Of a DNA stretch of 64,000 nt, positions 34,096 through 43,132 are shown in pieces. The position numbers and the translations under genes are program-made. The stretch is from NCBI GenBank assembly GCA_965200685.1, contig OZ241379.1:3658001-3722000 (forward strand), in the 5' to 3' direction. Origin of the DNA: Bin5 sp965200685 (GTDB lineage: Bacteria; Chloroflexota; Anaerolineae; Caldilineales; Caldilineaceae). Positions within the stretch are counted from its first letter, which is position 1; each line of letters begins with the position of its first letter. The notes under the pieces are model-generated. The model saw only the letters and a list, made by a program, of their open reading frames with translations. It did not search any database and was not told the origin of the DNA.

Positions 34096-34968
34096 ATGAG
34101 TCGCTTGATTCTCGGCGTCCCCAAGGGAAGCCTGCAAGAATCGACAATTGCACTGTTTGCCAAGGCCGGCTACCGGCTCTTTGTACAAGGCCGCTCTTAC
34201 GCGCCCTACATTGACGACCCACAGATCGAATGTCTGATGTTCCGGGCACAGGAGATGGCCCGCTATGTGGAACGGGGCATCTTGGATGTGGGCTTGACCG
34301 GCCAAGATTGGATTTTGGAAAATGAAGCCGATGTGGTAGAGATAGCAGATCTCATCTACAGCAAAGTCACCAACCAAGCCTATCAGTGGGTGTTGGCTGT
34401 TCCCGAAGATTCGGACATCTACCAGCCCCAGGATCTGGCAGGTAAGCGCATCGCCACCGAGCTGGTGCAGGTCACCCGTCGCTACCTAGAACGGCATGGG
34501 GTCCAGGCCGAGGTAGAGTACTCCTGGGGCGCGACAGAGGCGAAAACCCCTCTGCTGGTCGAGGCCATTGTGGAGGGGACCGAGACCGGGTCTTCCCTGC
34601 GGGCCAATCGGCTACGCATTGTGGATACGGTCGCCGAATCCACCACGAAACTGATCGCCAGTCACCGTGCCTGGGCCGACCCATGGAAGCGGCGAAAGAT
34701 CGAAAACCTGGCCCTGCTTTTGCAGGGTGCTCTGCAAGCTGATGCCAAAGTCGGCCTGAAGATGAACCTGCCCAAGTCGGCCTTGGACGCGGTCACAGTC
34801 CAGTTGCCGGCCCTACACACGCCATCGATCACCCATCAGACAGACCCAGATTGGGTTGCGCTGGAAGTGATCATCGACGAGAAGATCGTGCGGGATCTGA
34901 TACCGGATCTCAAGAAGGCCGGCGCGACCGGTATTATTGAATACCCGCTCAATAAGGTGATCTACTGA
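34096..34968 (+). CDS. hisG: ATP phosphoribosyltransferase, long form
   Basis: First, feedback-controlled step of histidine synthesis, joining ATP and PRPP. The 290-residue protein is the long form, with a C-terminal ACT-like regulatory domain from about residue 215 (VGLKMNLPKSALDAV), so no HisZ partner is needed. Motifs: LGVPKGSLQESTIALFAKAG, the GLTGQDWILE segment, and the PRPP-binding region around EGTETGSSLRANRLRIVD. A rho-independent terminator lies about 100 bases after the stop. hisI precedes it on the same strand. Confidence 0.94.
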   Translation: MSRLILGVPKGSLQESTIALFAKAGYRLFVQGRSYAPYIDDPQIECLMFRAQEMARYVERGILDVGLTGQDWILENEADVVEIADLIYSKVTNQAYQWVLAVPEDSDIYQPQDLAGKRIATELVQVTRRYLERHGVQAEVEYSWGATEAKTPLLVEAIVEGTETGSSLRANRLRIVDTVAESTTKLIASHRAWADPWKRRKIENLALLLQGALQADAKVGLKMNLPKSALDAVTVQLPALHTPSITHQTDPDWVALEVIIDEKIVRDLIPDLKKAGATGIIEYPLNKVIY

Positions 34969-34994
34969 AGACTGTCTGCATCAGGATTTTCTGG

Positions 34995-35066
34995 ATGAAA
35001 GGAGTTATCGGATACAATATTGAGGCGTCAGACTGGAATTTGGCACTTGCTCAAGTACCTATGTAG
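34995..35066 (+). other. Possible 23-codon leader ORF before a terminator
   Basis: ATG 34995 opens a frame reading MKGVIGYNIEASDWNLALAQ, then three more residues and TAG at 35064-35066, which touches the stem of the terminator hairpin. It is not rich in Lys or His, so a classical attenuation peptide is doubtful, and the ribosome site is weak. Confidence 0.2.
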
Positions 35067-35099
35067 CCGGCCATCCCAGCTCGTTTAGGCCGGTTTTTT
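35067..35099 (+). terminator. Rho-independent terminator between hisG and lysS
   Basis: CCGGCC and GGCCGG form a six-pair stem (35067-35072 with 35088-35093) followed at once by six Ts (35094-35099). It separates the hisI-hisG transcript from the lysine operon, whose first start codon is at 35150. Confidence 0.75.
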
Positions 35100-35149
35100 G
35101 ATCAAGATTTACGCAGTATAGGAAACTAGATTTTGCTTGGAGCCCCAAC

Positions 35150-36304
35150 ATGAGCCTAGACAACTTTGCCATCATTGAATCGACCCTACGCGAGGGCGAG
35201 CAGTTCGCCAACACCTTCTACACCAGCGGCCAGAAGATCGAAATCGCCCGCATGCTGGATGCCTTCGGCGTTGAGTACTTGGAATTGACCTCGCCGGCCG
35301 CCAGCCCCCAGAGTAGAGCAGACTGCACCGCCATCGCCCGGCTCGGCCTACGCACAAAGCTCCTGACCCACATCCGCTGCCACCTAGACGATGCGCGCAT
35401 GGCTGTGGATACAGGCGTAGATGGCATTGACATCCTCTTTGGCACGAGCAGCCACCTGCGGAAGTTCTCGCATGGCAAGAGCATCCGTGAGATCATTGAT
35501 AGCGCCATTCAAGTCATTGAATACATCAAGAACCAGGGCCTTCAAGTCCGTTTCAGCAGCGAGGACTCCTTCCGTAGCGACCCGGCCGATATCCTCGCGG
35601 TCTACCAGGCTGTGGATCAGATCGGCGTCAACCGGGTAGGCATCGCGGACACTGTCGGCATCGCCACCCCGCGCCAAGTCTATGATCTCGTCCGTACCGT
35701 GCGTAGGGTTGTGCGCTGTGATATCGAATATCATGGGCATAACGACACCGGCTGTGCTATTGCCAATGCCTACAGTGCCCTAGACGCAGGCGCAACCCAT
35801 GTGGATACATCGGTGCTGGGCATTGGTGAGCGCAACGGCATCACCCCGCTCGGCGGCCTCATCGCGCGCATGTATGCACATAACCCGGCCCAGATTCGAC
35901 AGAAATACAACCTGCCCCTGCTGCGAGAAGTAGAGAACCTCGTGGCGGAAATCGTCGGTGTGGACGTGCCCTTCAATAACTACATCACCGGCTACACAGC
36001 CTTTACTCACAAGGCCGGCATCCATGCCAAAGCCATCCTCAACAATCCAAGCACTTATGAAATCCTGGACCCGTCCGACTTTGGCCTGACCCGCTATCTG
36101 CATATTGCACACCGGCTCACCGGCTGGAACGCGGTCAAACAGAGGGCAGATCAGTTGCAACTCGACCTAACCGCGCCCCAGCTCAAGGAAGTCACAGCAC
36201 AGATCAAAGCCGAAGCCGACCGCCGCAAACTCAGCCTTGACGATGTAGACGTACTGCTGCGGGAGTACCACAGCCGCGCGCTGACAGCATCGCTTCATTC
36301 TTAA
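35150..36304 (+). CDS. lysS: Homocitrate synthase
   Basis: Condenses 2-oxoglutarate with acetyl-CoA, the entry step of the alpha-aminoadipate lysine route. The 384-residue protein has the DRE-TIM motifs ESTLREGEQFANTFYTSGQ, EYHGHNDTGCAIANAYSALD and DTSVLGIGERNGITPLGG. The GERNG stretch with YTAFTHKAGIHAKA is typical of homocitrate rather than isopropylmalate synthases. Context settles it: homoaconitase subunits and lysW-X-Y follow in one direction with short gaps. It is the first gene of the operon, behind a terminator. Confidence 0.92.
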   Translation: MSLDNFAIIESTLREGEQFANTFYTSGQKIEIARMLDAFGVEYLELTSPAASPQSRADCTAIARLGLRTKLLTHIRCHLDDARMAVDTGVDGIDILFGTSSHLRKFSHGKSIREIIDSAIQVIEYIKNQGLQVRFSSEDSFRSDPADILAVYQAVDQIGVNRVGIADTVGIATPRQVYDLVRTVRRVVRCDIEYHGHNDTGCAIANAYSALDAGATHVDTSVLGIGERNGITPLGGLIARMYAHNPAQIRQKYNLPLLREVENLVAEIVGVDVPFNNYITGYTAFTHKAGIHAKAILNNPSTYEILDPSDFGLTRYLHIAHRLTGWNAVKQRADQLQLDLTAPQLKEVTAQIKAEADRRKLSLDDVDVLLREYHSRALTASLHS

Positions 36305-36313
36305 TGCAGACAG

Positions 36314-37639
36314 ATGAACCGTCAACCTGCCCAGACATTCGCCCAAAAAGCCATAGCCCGCGCAGCCGGCCTGCCAAGCGTAGCTGTCGGCCAGGTCGTG
36401 GACGTATGCCCTGACATGGTGTTGAGCCACGACAACACGGCCGCCATCCGTGAAATCTGGCAGCAGTTCGGCCAAGAGCGGGTGGCGATCCCGCACAAGC
36501 TGGCCATCACCTTGGATCATGCTGTGCCTGCGCCCACACCCCGGCACGCGCAGAACCACGCTGAAATCCGTCAATTCGTGGCCGAACAAGGCCTACGTCA
36601 CTTCTTTGACGTAGGCAGGGGCATCTGTCATCAGGTCCTCAGCGAAGAAGCCCTCGTCCTGCCGGGGCATATGATCCTCGGCGCGGACAGTCATACACCT
36701 CATTTCGGCTGGATGGGCGCGTTCGGGGCCGGCATAGGCCGCAGCGAAGTGGCAGCCCTCTGGGCCACCGGCGAGCTATGGCTCCGAGTCCCCGAATCGA
36801 TCCGCATTGTGCTGGAAGGGGAACTGCCGCTTGGGGTCACAGCCAAAGATTTCGCTTTACGGATTATCGGGGACTGGGGCGCAGATGGCGGCCTCTACAA
36901 GTCCGTTGAATTCAGCGGCAGCGGCATCAAAGCATTGAGCATTGACTCCCGCATGGTCCTGCCCAACATGATGGCCGAGTTCGGAGCTAAGACAGCCTAT
37001 ATCGCGCCGGATGAAAAGACCTATGCCTACCTGAGAACTGCAGCGGCTCATGACCAGTGGCCAATAACCGCTGATGGTAGCGGCGACAGCAGTCTGTTCC
37101 CTGATGTCGATGCCGAATACAGCACCACCTACCGCTATATTGCCTCTGATTTAGAGCCGACTATCGCCTGTCCTCATGCGGTGGATAAGGTGCTGCCGCT
37201 TGCGGATGTGGCCGGGGTGCGTGTGCAGCAGGCATTCATCGGCACCTGCACAAATGGGCGGCTGGAAGATATCGCGGCTGCCGTTGAAGTCATGCAGGGG
37301 CGACAGGTGGCCACAGGCACCCGGCTGCTGGTCATCCCGGCCTCCCGTCTCGTGCTGCAGGACGCGCTACGGCTAGGGTATATCCAGACGCTACTTTCGG
37401 CAGGCGCGCACATCGGCACGCCGGGCTGCGGGCCATGCATGGGCAATCACATGGGTGTACCCGCGCCAGGGGAGGTGATCATATCCAGTGCCAACCGCAA
37501 CTTCCGGGGCAGGATGGGCACGAGCCGCGCCCAGATCTATCTAGCCAGCCCTGCAGTCGTCGCGGCCGCGGCCATCGCCGGCCAGATCATAGACCCGCGC
37601 GAGATAGCAGTGCCCACAGAGCAGGAGCGAACAGGATGA
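36314..37639 (+). CDS. lysT: Homoaconitase large subunit
   Basis: A 441-residue aconitase-family protein that, with the small subunit, isomerises homocitrate to homoisocitrate through homoaconitate. The [4Fe-4S] cysteines are seen in FIGTCTNGRLEDIAAA and GTPGCGPCMGNHMG. The ILGADSHTPHFGWMGAFGAG segment is the family signature. It resembles LeuC, but lies between the homocitrate synthase gene and the LysW operon, so a role in lysine synthesis is preferred. Its stop overlaps the small-subunit start (ATGA). Confidence 0.9.
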   Translation: MNRQPAQTFAQKAIARAAGLPSVAVGQVVDVCPDMVLSHDNTAAIREIWQQFGQERVAIPHKLAITLDHAVPAPTPRHAQNHAEIRQFVAEQGLRHFFDVGRGICHQVLSEEALVLPGHMILGADSHTPHFGWMGAFGAGIGRSEVAALWATGELWLRVPESIRIVLEGELPLGVTAKDFALRIIGDWGADGGLYKSVEFSGSGIKALSIDSRMVLPNMMAEFGAKTAYIAPDEKTYAYLRTAAAHDQWPITADGSGDSSLFPDVDAEYSTTYRYIASDLEPTIACPHAVDKVLPLADVAGVRVQQAFIGTCTNGRLEDIAAAVEVMQGRQVATGTRLLVIPASRLVLQDALRLGYIQTLLSAGAHIGTPGCGPCMGNHMGVPAPGEVIISSANRNFRGRMGTSRAQIYLASPAVVAAAAIAGQIIDPREIAVPTEQERTG

Positions 37640-38142
37640 CACCCTTCGGCGGACGTGCTTGGGTCTACGGCGACAACATCAACACCGATGTGATCTTCCC
37701 TGGCAAATATACCTACACGGCCAAAGGACGGGCGGAGATCGCCAGGTATGCGCTGGAAGATCTAGATCCTCTGTTTGCTCAAAATGTACAGATTGGGGAT
37801 ATTATTGTTGCTGGGCGCAACTTCGGCAGTGGCTCCAGCCGGGAACAGGCAGTCACCTGTCTGGTGTATAGTGGCATCAGTGCCGTGATCGCGGTCAGCT
37901 TTGCGCGTATCTTCTACCGCAACGCCATCAACAACGGCCTGCCTGTGCTTGTCTGCCCGGCAGCCAGCCATGCCATTCAGCCAGAGGAGACCGTCAGCAT
38001 AGACCTAACACGGCACGAGATCCATGCGGAGGCCGGCACATTCGTCTTCCCACCACTGAGTACAACCGTACAGCAGATTCTGGCTGCCGGCGGGCTTGTG
38101 GCACAAGTGAAGAAGCGATTGGCCCAGGAGACGATAGACTGA
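37636..38142 (+). CDS. lysU: Homoaconitase small subunit
   Basis: A 168-residue swivel-domain subunit starting MTPFGGRAWVYGDNINTDVI at ATG 37636, which overlaps the stop of the large subunit; an open frame further upstream is not coding. GRNFGSGSSREQAVTCLVYS is the substrate-recognition loop of LeuD/LysU proteins. It pairs with the preceding product to make homoaconitase. LeuD of leucine synthesis is the alternative, but operon context favours lysine. Confidence 0.9.
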   Translation: MTPFGGRAWVYGDNINTDVIFPGKYTYTAKGRAEIARYALEDLDPLFAQNVQIGDIIVAGRNFGSGSSREQAVTCLVYSGISAVIAVSFARIFYRNAINNGLPVLVCPAASHAIQPEETVSIDLTRHEIHAEAGTFVFPPLSTTVQQILAAGGLVAQVKKRLAQETID

Positions 38143-38227
38143 CAGCAGGAACGCTTGTACTGAGGGTGCGCTTTTGATGCACAAGAGTGATCATCGTGTG
38201 GTCTTTACTAACTTAGGAGAAGATTCA

Positions 38228-38413
38228 ATGGCAGTCCAAACCATCACTACCACAGTCGAATGTCCTGAGTGCTTCGGCGAAATCGAACTCAACGACGTTA
38301 TGCAGAACGAAATCGTCCAGTGTAGCGAATGCGGCGTGGACCTCGAAATCATCGCCTTGGAACCGGTGACTTTGGAACTGGCCCCAGAAGAGGACGAGGA
38401 CTGGGGGGAGTAG
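38228..38413 (+). CDS. lysW: Lysine biosynthesis amino-group carrier protein LysW
   Basis: A 61-residue acidic carrier on which alpha-aminoadipate (or glutamate) is modified, the amino group being protected by an amide bond to the C-terminal Glu. Start ATG 38228 has AGGAGA eight bases upstream. A zinc knuckle is formed by VECPECFGEIE and VQCSECGVDLE, and the C-terminus is EEDEDWGE, the conserved EDWGE docking tail. It immediately precedes lysX (four bases). This tiny gene is decisive for assigning the whole operon. Confidence 0.96.
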   Translation: MAVQTITTTVECPECFGEIELNDVMQNEIVQCSECGVDLEIIALEPVTLELAPEEDEDWGE

Positions 38414-38417
38414 CATT

Positions 38418-39317
38418 ATGCGAGTTGGCATACTCTACAGCCGGGTGCGGGTCGAAGAGAAACAGCTCATTGAAGCGTTCAGCAAGCGCGGCGTTGATAT
38501 CGATCTCATTGACGACCGCAAGATGGTTTTCGACATCGCCGGGCGTGCAGCCCAGGCCTCCCCCTACGACCAATACGACGTCATCGTAGAGCGTTGCATC
38601 AATCATGGGCGTGCGCTTGTAAGCCTTCGCATTCTCAACGACCGGGAGATTCCTACCGTCAACTCGGCACAAGTCGCGGACATCTGCGGCGACAAACAGC
38701 AGACCACCAGTGCTCTGACTGCGGCTGGCGTCCCCCAGCCCCGCACCCGCATCGCCTTTACGGCCACCAGTGCCCTGGCCGCTATTGAAGAGCTGGGCTA
38801 TCCCGTTGTCATGAAGCCTTCGGTCGGCTCTTGGGGCCGCCTCCTCAGCAAGGTCAACGACCGTGAAGCCGCGGAGACCATCCTTGAACACAAAGAACTG
38901 TTGGGCAGCTACCACCATAGCATCTTCTACATCCAGGAGTACATTCACAAACCGGCCCGGGACATCCGTGCCTTTGTTGTGGGCAACCACACCATCTGCG
39001 CCATCTACCGGCATGCATCTCACTGGATCACCAACACAGCCAGAGGCGGCCAGGCCGCGCCCTGCCCAGTAAGCGCGGAACTCAACGACCTGTGTGTGCG
39101 TGCAGCCCAAGCAGTCGGCGGCGGCGTTGTAGCCATCGATCTCCTTGAAGACCCAACCCGCGGCCTGCTGGTCAATGAAGTCAACTACACAATGGAATAC
39201 CGCAACAGTGTCCTGCCCACGGGCGTAGACATCCCTGGCCGCATCGCCGACTTCGCCCTGCGGGTCGGGCGGGTTGGCTGGCACGCCGCCAATTGCGAAG
39301 AGGGAGGAGAGGAATGA
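38418..39317 (+). CDS. lysX: [LysW]-aminoadipate ligase
   Basis: An ATP-grasp ligase (299 residues) joining the amino group of alpha-aminoadipate to the C-terminus of LysW. Motifs: the N-terminal MRVGILYSRVRVEEKQLIEA, ATP site VVMKPSVGSWGRLLSKVND, the NTARGGQAAPC loop, and metal site LVNEVNYTMEYRN. A RimK-like or ArgX enzyme is the alternative; position directly after lysW in a homocitrate-pathway operon makes LysX the best call. The stop overlaps the lysY start. Confidence 0.94.
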   Translation: MRVGILYSRVRVEEKQLIEAFSKRGVDIDLIDDRKMVFDIAGRAAQASPYDQYDVIVERCINHGRALVSLRILNDREIPTVNSAQVADICGDKQQTTSALTAAGVPQPRTRIAFTATSALAAIEELGYPVVMKPSVGSWGRLLSKVNDREAAETILEHKELLGSYHHSIFYIQEYIHKPARDIRAFVVGNHTICAIYRHASHWITNTARGGQAAPCPVSAELNDLCVRAAQAVGGGVVAIDLLEDPTRGLLVNEVNYTMEYRNSVLPTGVDIPGRIADFALRVGRVGWHAANCEEGGEE

Positions 39318-40399
39318 GAGATCCATCAGGGCTTCCCCTCCGGCCGCGTCTCGCCATCATTGGGGCCAGCGGTTATGCTGGCGGAGAACTCTTGCGCCTC
39401 TTGCTGCCACATCCCCACCTGACCATCGCCCAAGTAACCAGTACACGCTTCGCCGGCCAATTTGTCCATTTCACCCATCCCAACCTACGGGGCCGCACCA
39501 AGCTCAAATTTGTCAGTGCTGATGCCCTAGAGCCATGTGATCTGCTCATTAGTTGCCTGCCCCATGGCCAAGCCATGAAGCACATCGACAGCTACGCTAA
39601 GATGGCCGCCCGCATCATTGACCTCAGTGCTGATTTCCGTCTAAGGGACGCCCAAACCTATCAGCACTGGTATGGCCAAGCTCATACCGCAGCGGCTTGG
39701 TTGGGCAAGTTCATCTACGGGCTGCCCGAACTCCACAGGGCACAGCTACGGGACGCACACTATGTCAGCGGTGTGGGCTGCAATGCCACCGCTACCACCC
39801 TGGCCCTCTATCCCCTGTTCCATAGCGGCCTCATCGACCTCACCCGGGACATCATCTGCGAGGTCAAGGTCGGCAGCAGCGAAGGCGGAAACCGGGCCAC
39901 AGCCGCCAGCCATCATCCCGAACGTGCCCGTACCATGCGTAGCTTCGCGCCTACCGGTCACCGCCATACGGCCGAAGTCGTGCAAGCCCTCACACCAGTG
40001 GCCAGTGAACCTCAAGAACCGTTCTCATTCCATCTGAGTGCTACGGCTGTGGACAACGTGCGCGGCATCCTAGCGACCGCCCATCTCTTTGTCAAGCCGG
40101 GCACCACAGAACGAGATCTGTGGCGGGCGTATCGGCAGACCTACCGCAACGAACCATTTGTCCGCATTGTCAAAGAGAAGACCGGCGTCTACCGCTACCC
40201 GGAGCCAAAGCTCCTCAGCGGCAGCAACTACGCGGACGTAGGCTTTGAGCTAGATCCACACACAGGCAGAGTCGTGGCACTCTGCGCTATTGACAATTTG
40301 GTCAAAGGCGCGGCCGGCAGCGCGCTGCAGTGTTTGAACCTCATGTACGGCTGGGATGAGACAACAGGGCTGGACTTCCCAGGGTTGCACCCCCTGTAA
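39314..40399 (+). CDS. lysY: [LysW]-aminoadipyl/glutamyl-phosphate reductase
   Basis: NADPH-dependent reductase (ArgC family) that turns carrier-bound acyl phosphate into the semialdehyde. ATG 39314 overlaps the lysX stop and has GAGGAG upstream; the product has 361 residues. Motifs: IIGASGYAGGELLRLLLPHP for NADP binding, the catalytic cysteine in VSGVGCNATATTLALYPL, and GHRHTAEVVQAL with its histidine. It is the last gene of the lysine operon. The kinase (LysZ) and aminotransferase (LysJ) that act before and after it are encoded at 8.3-10.4 kb. Confidence 0.93.
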   Translation: MRDPSGLPLRPRLAIIGASGYAGGELLRLLLPHPHLTIAQVTSTRFAGQFVHFTHPNLRGRTKLKFVSADALEPCDLLISCLPHGQAMKHIDSYAKMAARIIDLSADFRLRDAQTYQHWYGQAHTAAAWLGKFIYGLPELHRAQLRDAHYVSGVGCNATATTLALYPLFHSGLIDLTRDIICEVKVGSSEGGNRATAASHHPERARTMRSFAPTGHRHTAEVVQALTPVASEPQEPFSFHLSATAVDNVRGILATAHLFVKPGTTERDLWRAYRQTYRNEPFVRIVKEKTGVYRYPEPKLLSGSNYADVGFELDPHTGRVVALCAIDNLVKGAAGSALQCLNLMYGWDETTGLDFPGLHPL

Positions 40400-40414
40400 T
40401 TACAGGTGTTGCCA

Positions 40415-43132
40415 ATGTTAGCACGGGAGCATGAACATACGCTGAACGTCTGGCTGGCGGCCGCGCTGCGAAAGTACGGCCTGTCCGCGCGGGCGGAACA
40501 GATACAACCGGGCAATCGTCGCATTGATGTGGAAGTCCGTATCGGGCCGGTCGTGGTTGCGCTGGAGGCAGAGCATGGCCAGAGCCCCAACAAGCAGGCG
40601 TCCGCCATCCGCGATGCGGATGCGCGCCTACAGCAGGGGTTGGCCCAATGCGCGCTGGCTGTCTGCTACCCGGACAACACGACCGAAGAATCCCTGCCCA
40701 CAGCCAGGCTGCTGTGGAGCGTGCGGGAGCCGTCGCTTGCCGCACCTAGCACTTGGCACGATGGTAACGTGGAGAAGTTGGCCACGGTGCTGCGGCTGCT
40801 GCCCGCGCAACTGGGAGATCCTGACGTATTGGCTGCCGTGCTGTCGGACAGCCTAGATGGGGCCGTGGCCCGGCTCAGTGAAAGCCAAAAGCGTGCCCTG
40901 GCCCTCACCTTGGACTTGCCCTTAGCACGAAGGGAGCTAAGGGCTAACCCCCTAGATACTGCAGCCAAGCGGGCCCTGCTGGTCATCGTCAGCGCGGTTA
41001 TGTTCCATGCTCGTCTGGATAGCCATCTAGTGGGGGAAGAGAGACCTCATCGCTGGCCGCCGGCCCTAGCCCCGGTGTGTGCGGAGGCCGTAGACCCTAT
41101 CGCTGCGTTCAGTGAAGCCTGGACCCTGATCCTCAGACTAGACTACAAGCCGATCTTTGAAACGGCCTTGGCCGCGCTCTCCTCCTGTCCCCATGATCTA
41201 GCCCTTACAGATGCGATTCGAGAGAGTGCGCGTGCGGCCTTAGCAGTGGTTCGCAACATCGCTGGCCTACGCCATGACCTGTTGGGGCGTATTTTTCATA
41301 CGGTGCTGGATAGTGCCCGCTATGATGGTTCCTTCTACACGACCACACCTGCGGCTACGTTGTTGGCCACATTAGCCATCGCGGACGACATGTGCGACTG
41401 GCAAGACCCTGAAGCCATAGCGCGTTTGCGGGTCACGGATCCGGCCTGTGGGACGGGCACCTTGCTGATGGCTGCGGCGGAACGCATCCGTGACCTAGCC
41501 CCCAAGGGCCAGGATGAGGCACCGGTGTCTACGTCTCTGATCGAAGAGGTACTGTGCGGCTATGATGTGAACCTGACGGCCACACACATGGCTGCGACTA
41601 CGTTGGGATTGTTGTCGCCGACCACCTTGTTTCGACAGATGAAGATAGGGCGTGCGTTTCTGGGAGTAGATCACCTAGGCGTAGCCTACTTAGGTTCGCT
41701 GGAATTCTTAGACCGTCAGCCCTATCTGGTCCCCTGGCCGCAGGCAGCGCAGGCGGTATCGCAGATAGACAGCGGCGAGGAGATAGAGAAGGCGGAGCCT
41801 GCCGACTTGGTGATCATGAACCCGCCCTATACCCGTGATAGCCTGCGTCATGACCAGTTCACGCCTGCGGAGGAACTCAAACTCAAGGCACGGGAGAAAG
41901 AGCTGTTCGCCAATACGCCGGTGCATCTGTCCAGCAACGGCAACGCATTTTTGGTACTGGCCGATTACATCAATAAAGCGGATACTGGCACGATAGCAGC
42001 TGTCGCGCCACTGGTCACTGCAACCAACGCCTCATCTCTTGCCATACGCAAATATCTGGCCAGTCGCTATCACATTGAAACCATCGTAACATCCCACGAT
42101 CCGGATCGCATCTACTTTTCCGAAAATACAAGTATCGGCGAGATGTTGGTGATATGCCGGCGCTGGCCGGCGGAGAAAGGGCCGAAACCAGCGACGCGGG
42201 TGGTCAATCTGGCGACCAACCCAGCAACACCGGCTACTGCCCTCTCTGTTGCCTATGCGGTCACCGATGATACTGTCGTCAGCCAAGGATATGGGACTGT
42301 ACAGGAATGGCCGGCGGAGAAGATAGCGACTGGGGATTGGGGCGCGGTGCAGTTTCTTTCTCCCTACTTGTGTACGAAATTTGCAGACATAAAGAGCCAG
42401 CAACTGTTCCCGTCAATACCCATTCGCGATATTGCTGACATCGGGCCGGCCGGAAGGCGGACACAAGATGCCTTCATCAAATCAAAGATGCCGGATGAAG
42501 AAGGGCGCATGGCACTGTGGTATCATGATACGAAGCGAACCCAAACCATGTCTGCCAAAGCGGACACATATATCATCGCCAAACCGCGGAAAGAACATCT
42601 GGCGGAGAGCTACTGGAGCCAGCGGGGAACCTTGTTGCTGCCAACACGTCTATTTTTGTCCACCACCCGTATGGTCGCCGTGCGCTTGCGTTCTCCGGGT
42701 CTAGGTTCAGCATGGGTCCCGTGTAGACCCACTGAGACCGAGCCAAAACTAGATGTTGAGATTTTGGAGAAGGCCTTTTGCGTTTATCTGAATTCATCAA
42801 TTGGCATCTTGGCATTGTTGGGCGACCGGTCGAATAAGAAGCCAACCTATCCCAACATATCAATTGACGATATGCGAAAACTATTTGTGCCGGACTTTGC
42901 TACAATTGGTGGGGATGCGGCCCCGGTATTGGCCGCGGTCTACGATGCCCATGCAGAGGATACGCTGCTGCCCTTGCCACAGATGAATGACTGCCCTGTG
43001 CGTCGCGCGCTAGATGAGGCGGTCATCGCCACCCTGGGGCTGGATGGAGAAATGGTAGCCACTATCCGCCGCAGCCTGGCCATGGAGCCATCAGTCACTG
43101 GCCGGCGGTATGTTGGTATCATTCCCTGGTGA
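40415..43132 (+). CDS. Single-polypeptide restriction-modification-like N6-methylase
   Basis: A 905-residue protein. The N-terminal region has RRIDVEVRIGPVVVALEAEHG-like spacing (Asp then Glu-x-Glu), reminiscent of a PD-(D/E)xK nuclease core. The middle carries a gamma-class adenine methyltransferase: TDPACGTGTLLMAA (SAM site) and IMNPPYTRDS (catalytic). A long C-terminal part would contain target recognition. This order matches type IIG enzymes, which cut and methylate with one chain. ATG 40415 is favoured over GTG 40406. It starts 15 bases after lysY and its last 42 bases overlap the convergent FG-GAP gene. No specificity subunit is nearby. A defence-linked lone methylase is the alternative. 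Confidence 0.78.
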   Translation: MLAREHEHTLNVWLAAALRKYGLSARAEQIQPGNRRIDVEVRIGPVVVALEAEHGQSPNKQASAIRDADARLQQGLAQCALAVCYPDNTTEESLPTARLLWSVREPSLAAPSTWHDGNVEKLATVLRLLPAQLGDPDVLAAVLSDSLDGAVARLSESQKRALALTLDLPLARRELRANPLDTAAKRALLVIVSAVMFHARLDSHLVGEERPHRWPPALAPVCAEAVDPIAAFSEAWTLILRLDYKPIFETALAALSSCPHDLALTDAIRESARAALAVVRNIAGLRHDLLGRIFHTVLDSARYDGSFYTTTPAATLLATLAIADDMCDWQDPEAIARLRVTDPACGTGTLLMAAAERIRDLAPKGQDEAPVSTSLIEEVLCGYDVNLTATHMAATTLGLLSPTTLFRQMKIGRAFLGVDHLGVAYLGSLEFLDRQPYLVPWPQAAQAVSQIDSGEEIEKAEPADLVIMNPPYTRDSLRHDQFTPAEELKLKAREKELFANTPVHLSSNGNAFLVLADYINKADTGTIAAVAPLVTATNASSLAIRKYLASRYHIETIVTSHDPDRIYFSENTSIGEMLVICRRWPAEKGPKPATRVVNLATNPATPATALSVAYAVTDDTVVSQGYGTVQEWPAEKIATGDWGAVQFLSPYLCTKFADIKSQQLFPSIPIRDIADIGPAGRRTQDAFIKSKMPDEEGRMALWYHDTKRTQTMSAKADTYIIAKPRKEHLAESYWSQRGTLLLPTRLFLSTTRMVAVRLRSPGLGSAWVPCRPTETEPKLDVEILEKAFCVYLNSSIGILALLGDRSNKKPTYPNISIDDMRKLFVPDFATIGGDAAPVLAAVYDAHAEDTLLPLPQMNDCPVRRALDEAVIATLGLDGEMVATIRRSLAMEPSVTGRRYVGIIPW

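Noticed and set aside
35041..35099. T-box or lysine riboswitch ahead of lysS
   Set aside because: The conserved T-box sequence and the multi-helix lysine aptamer are absent; only a simple terminator hairpin is visible.
35100..35149. Promoter for the lysine operon (TTGATC and TATAGG)
   Set aside because: The two boxes are only about 13 bases apart, too close for a standard promoter.
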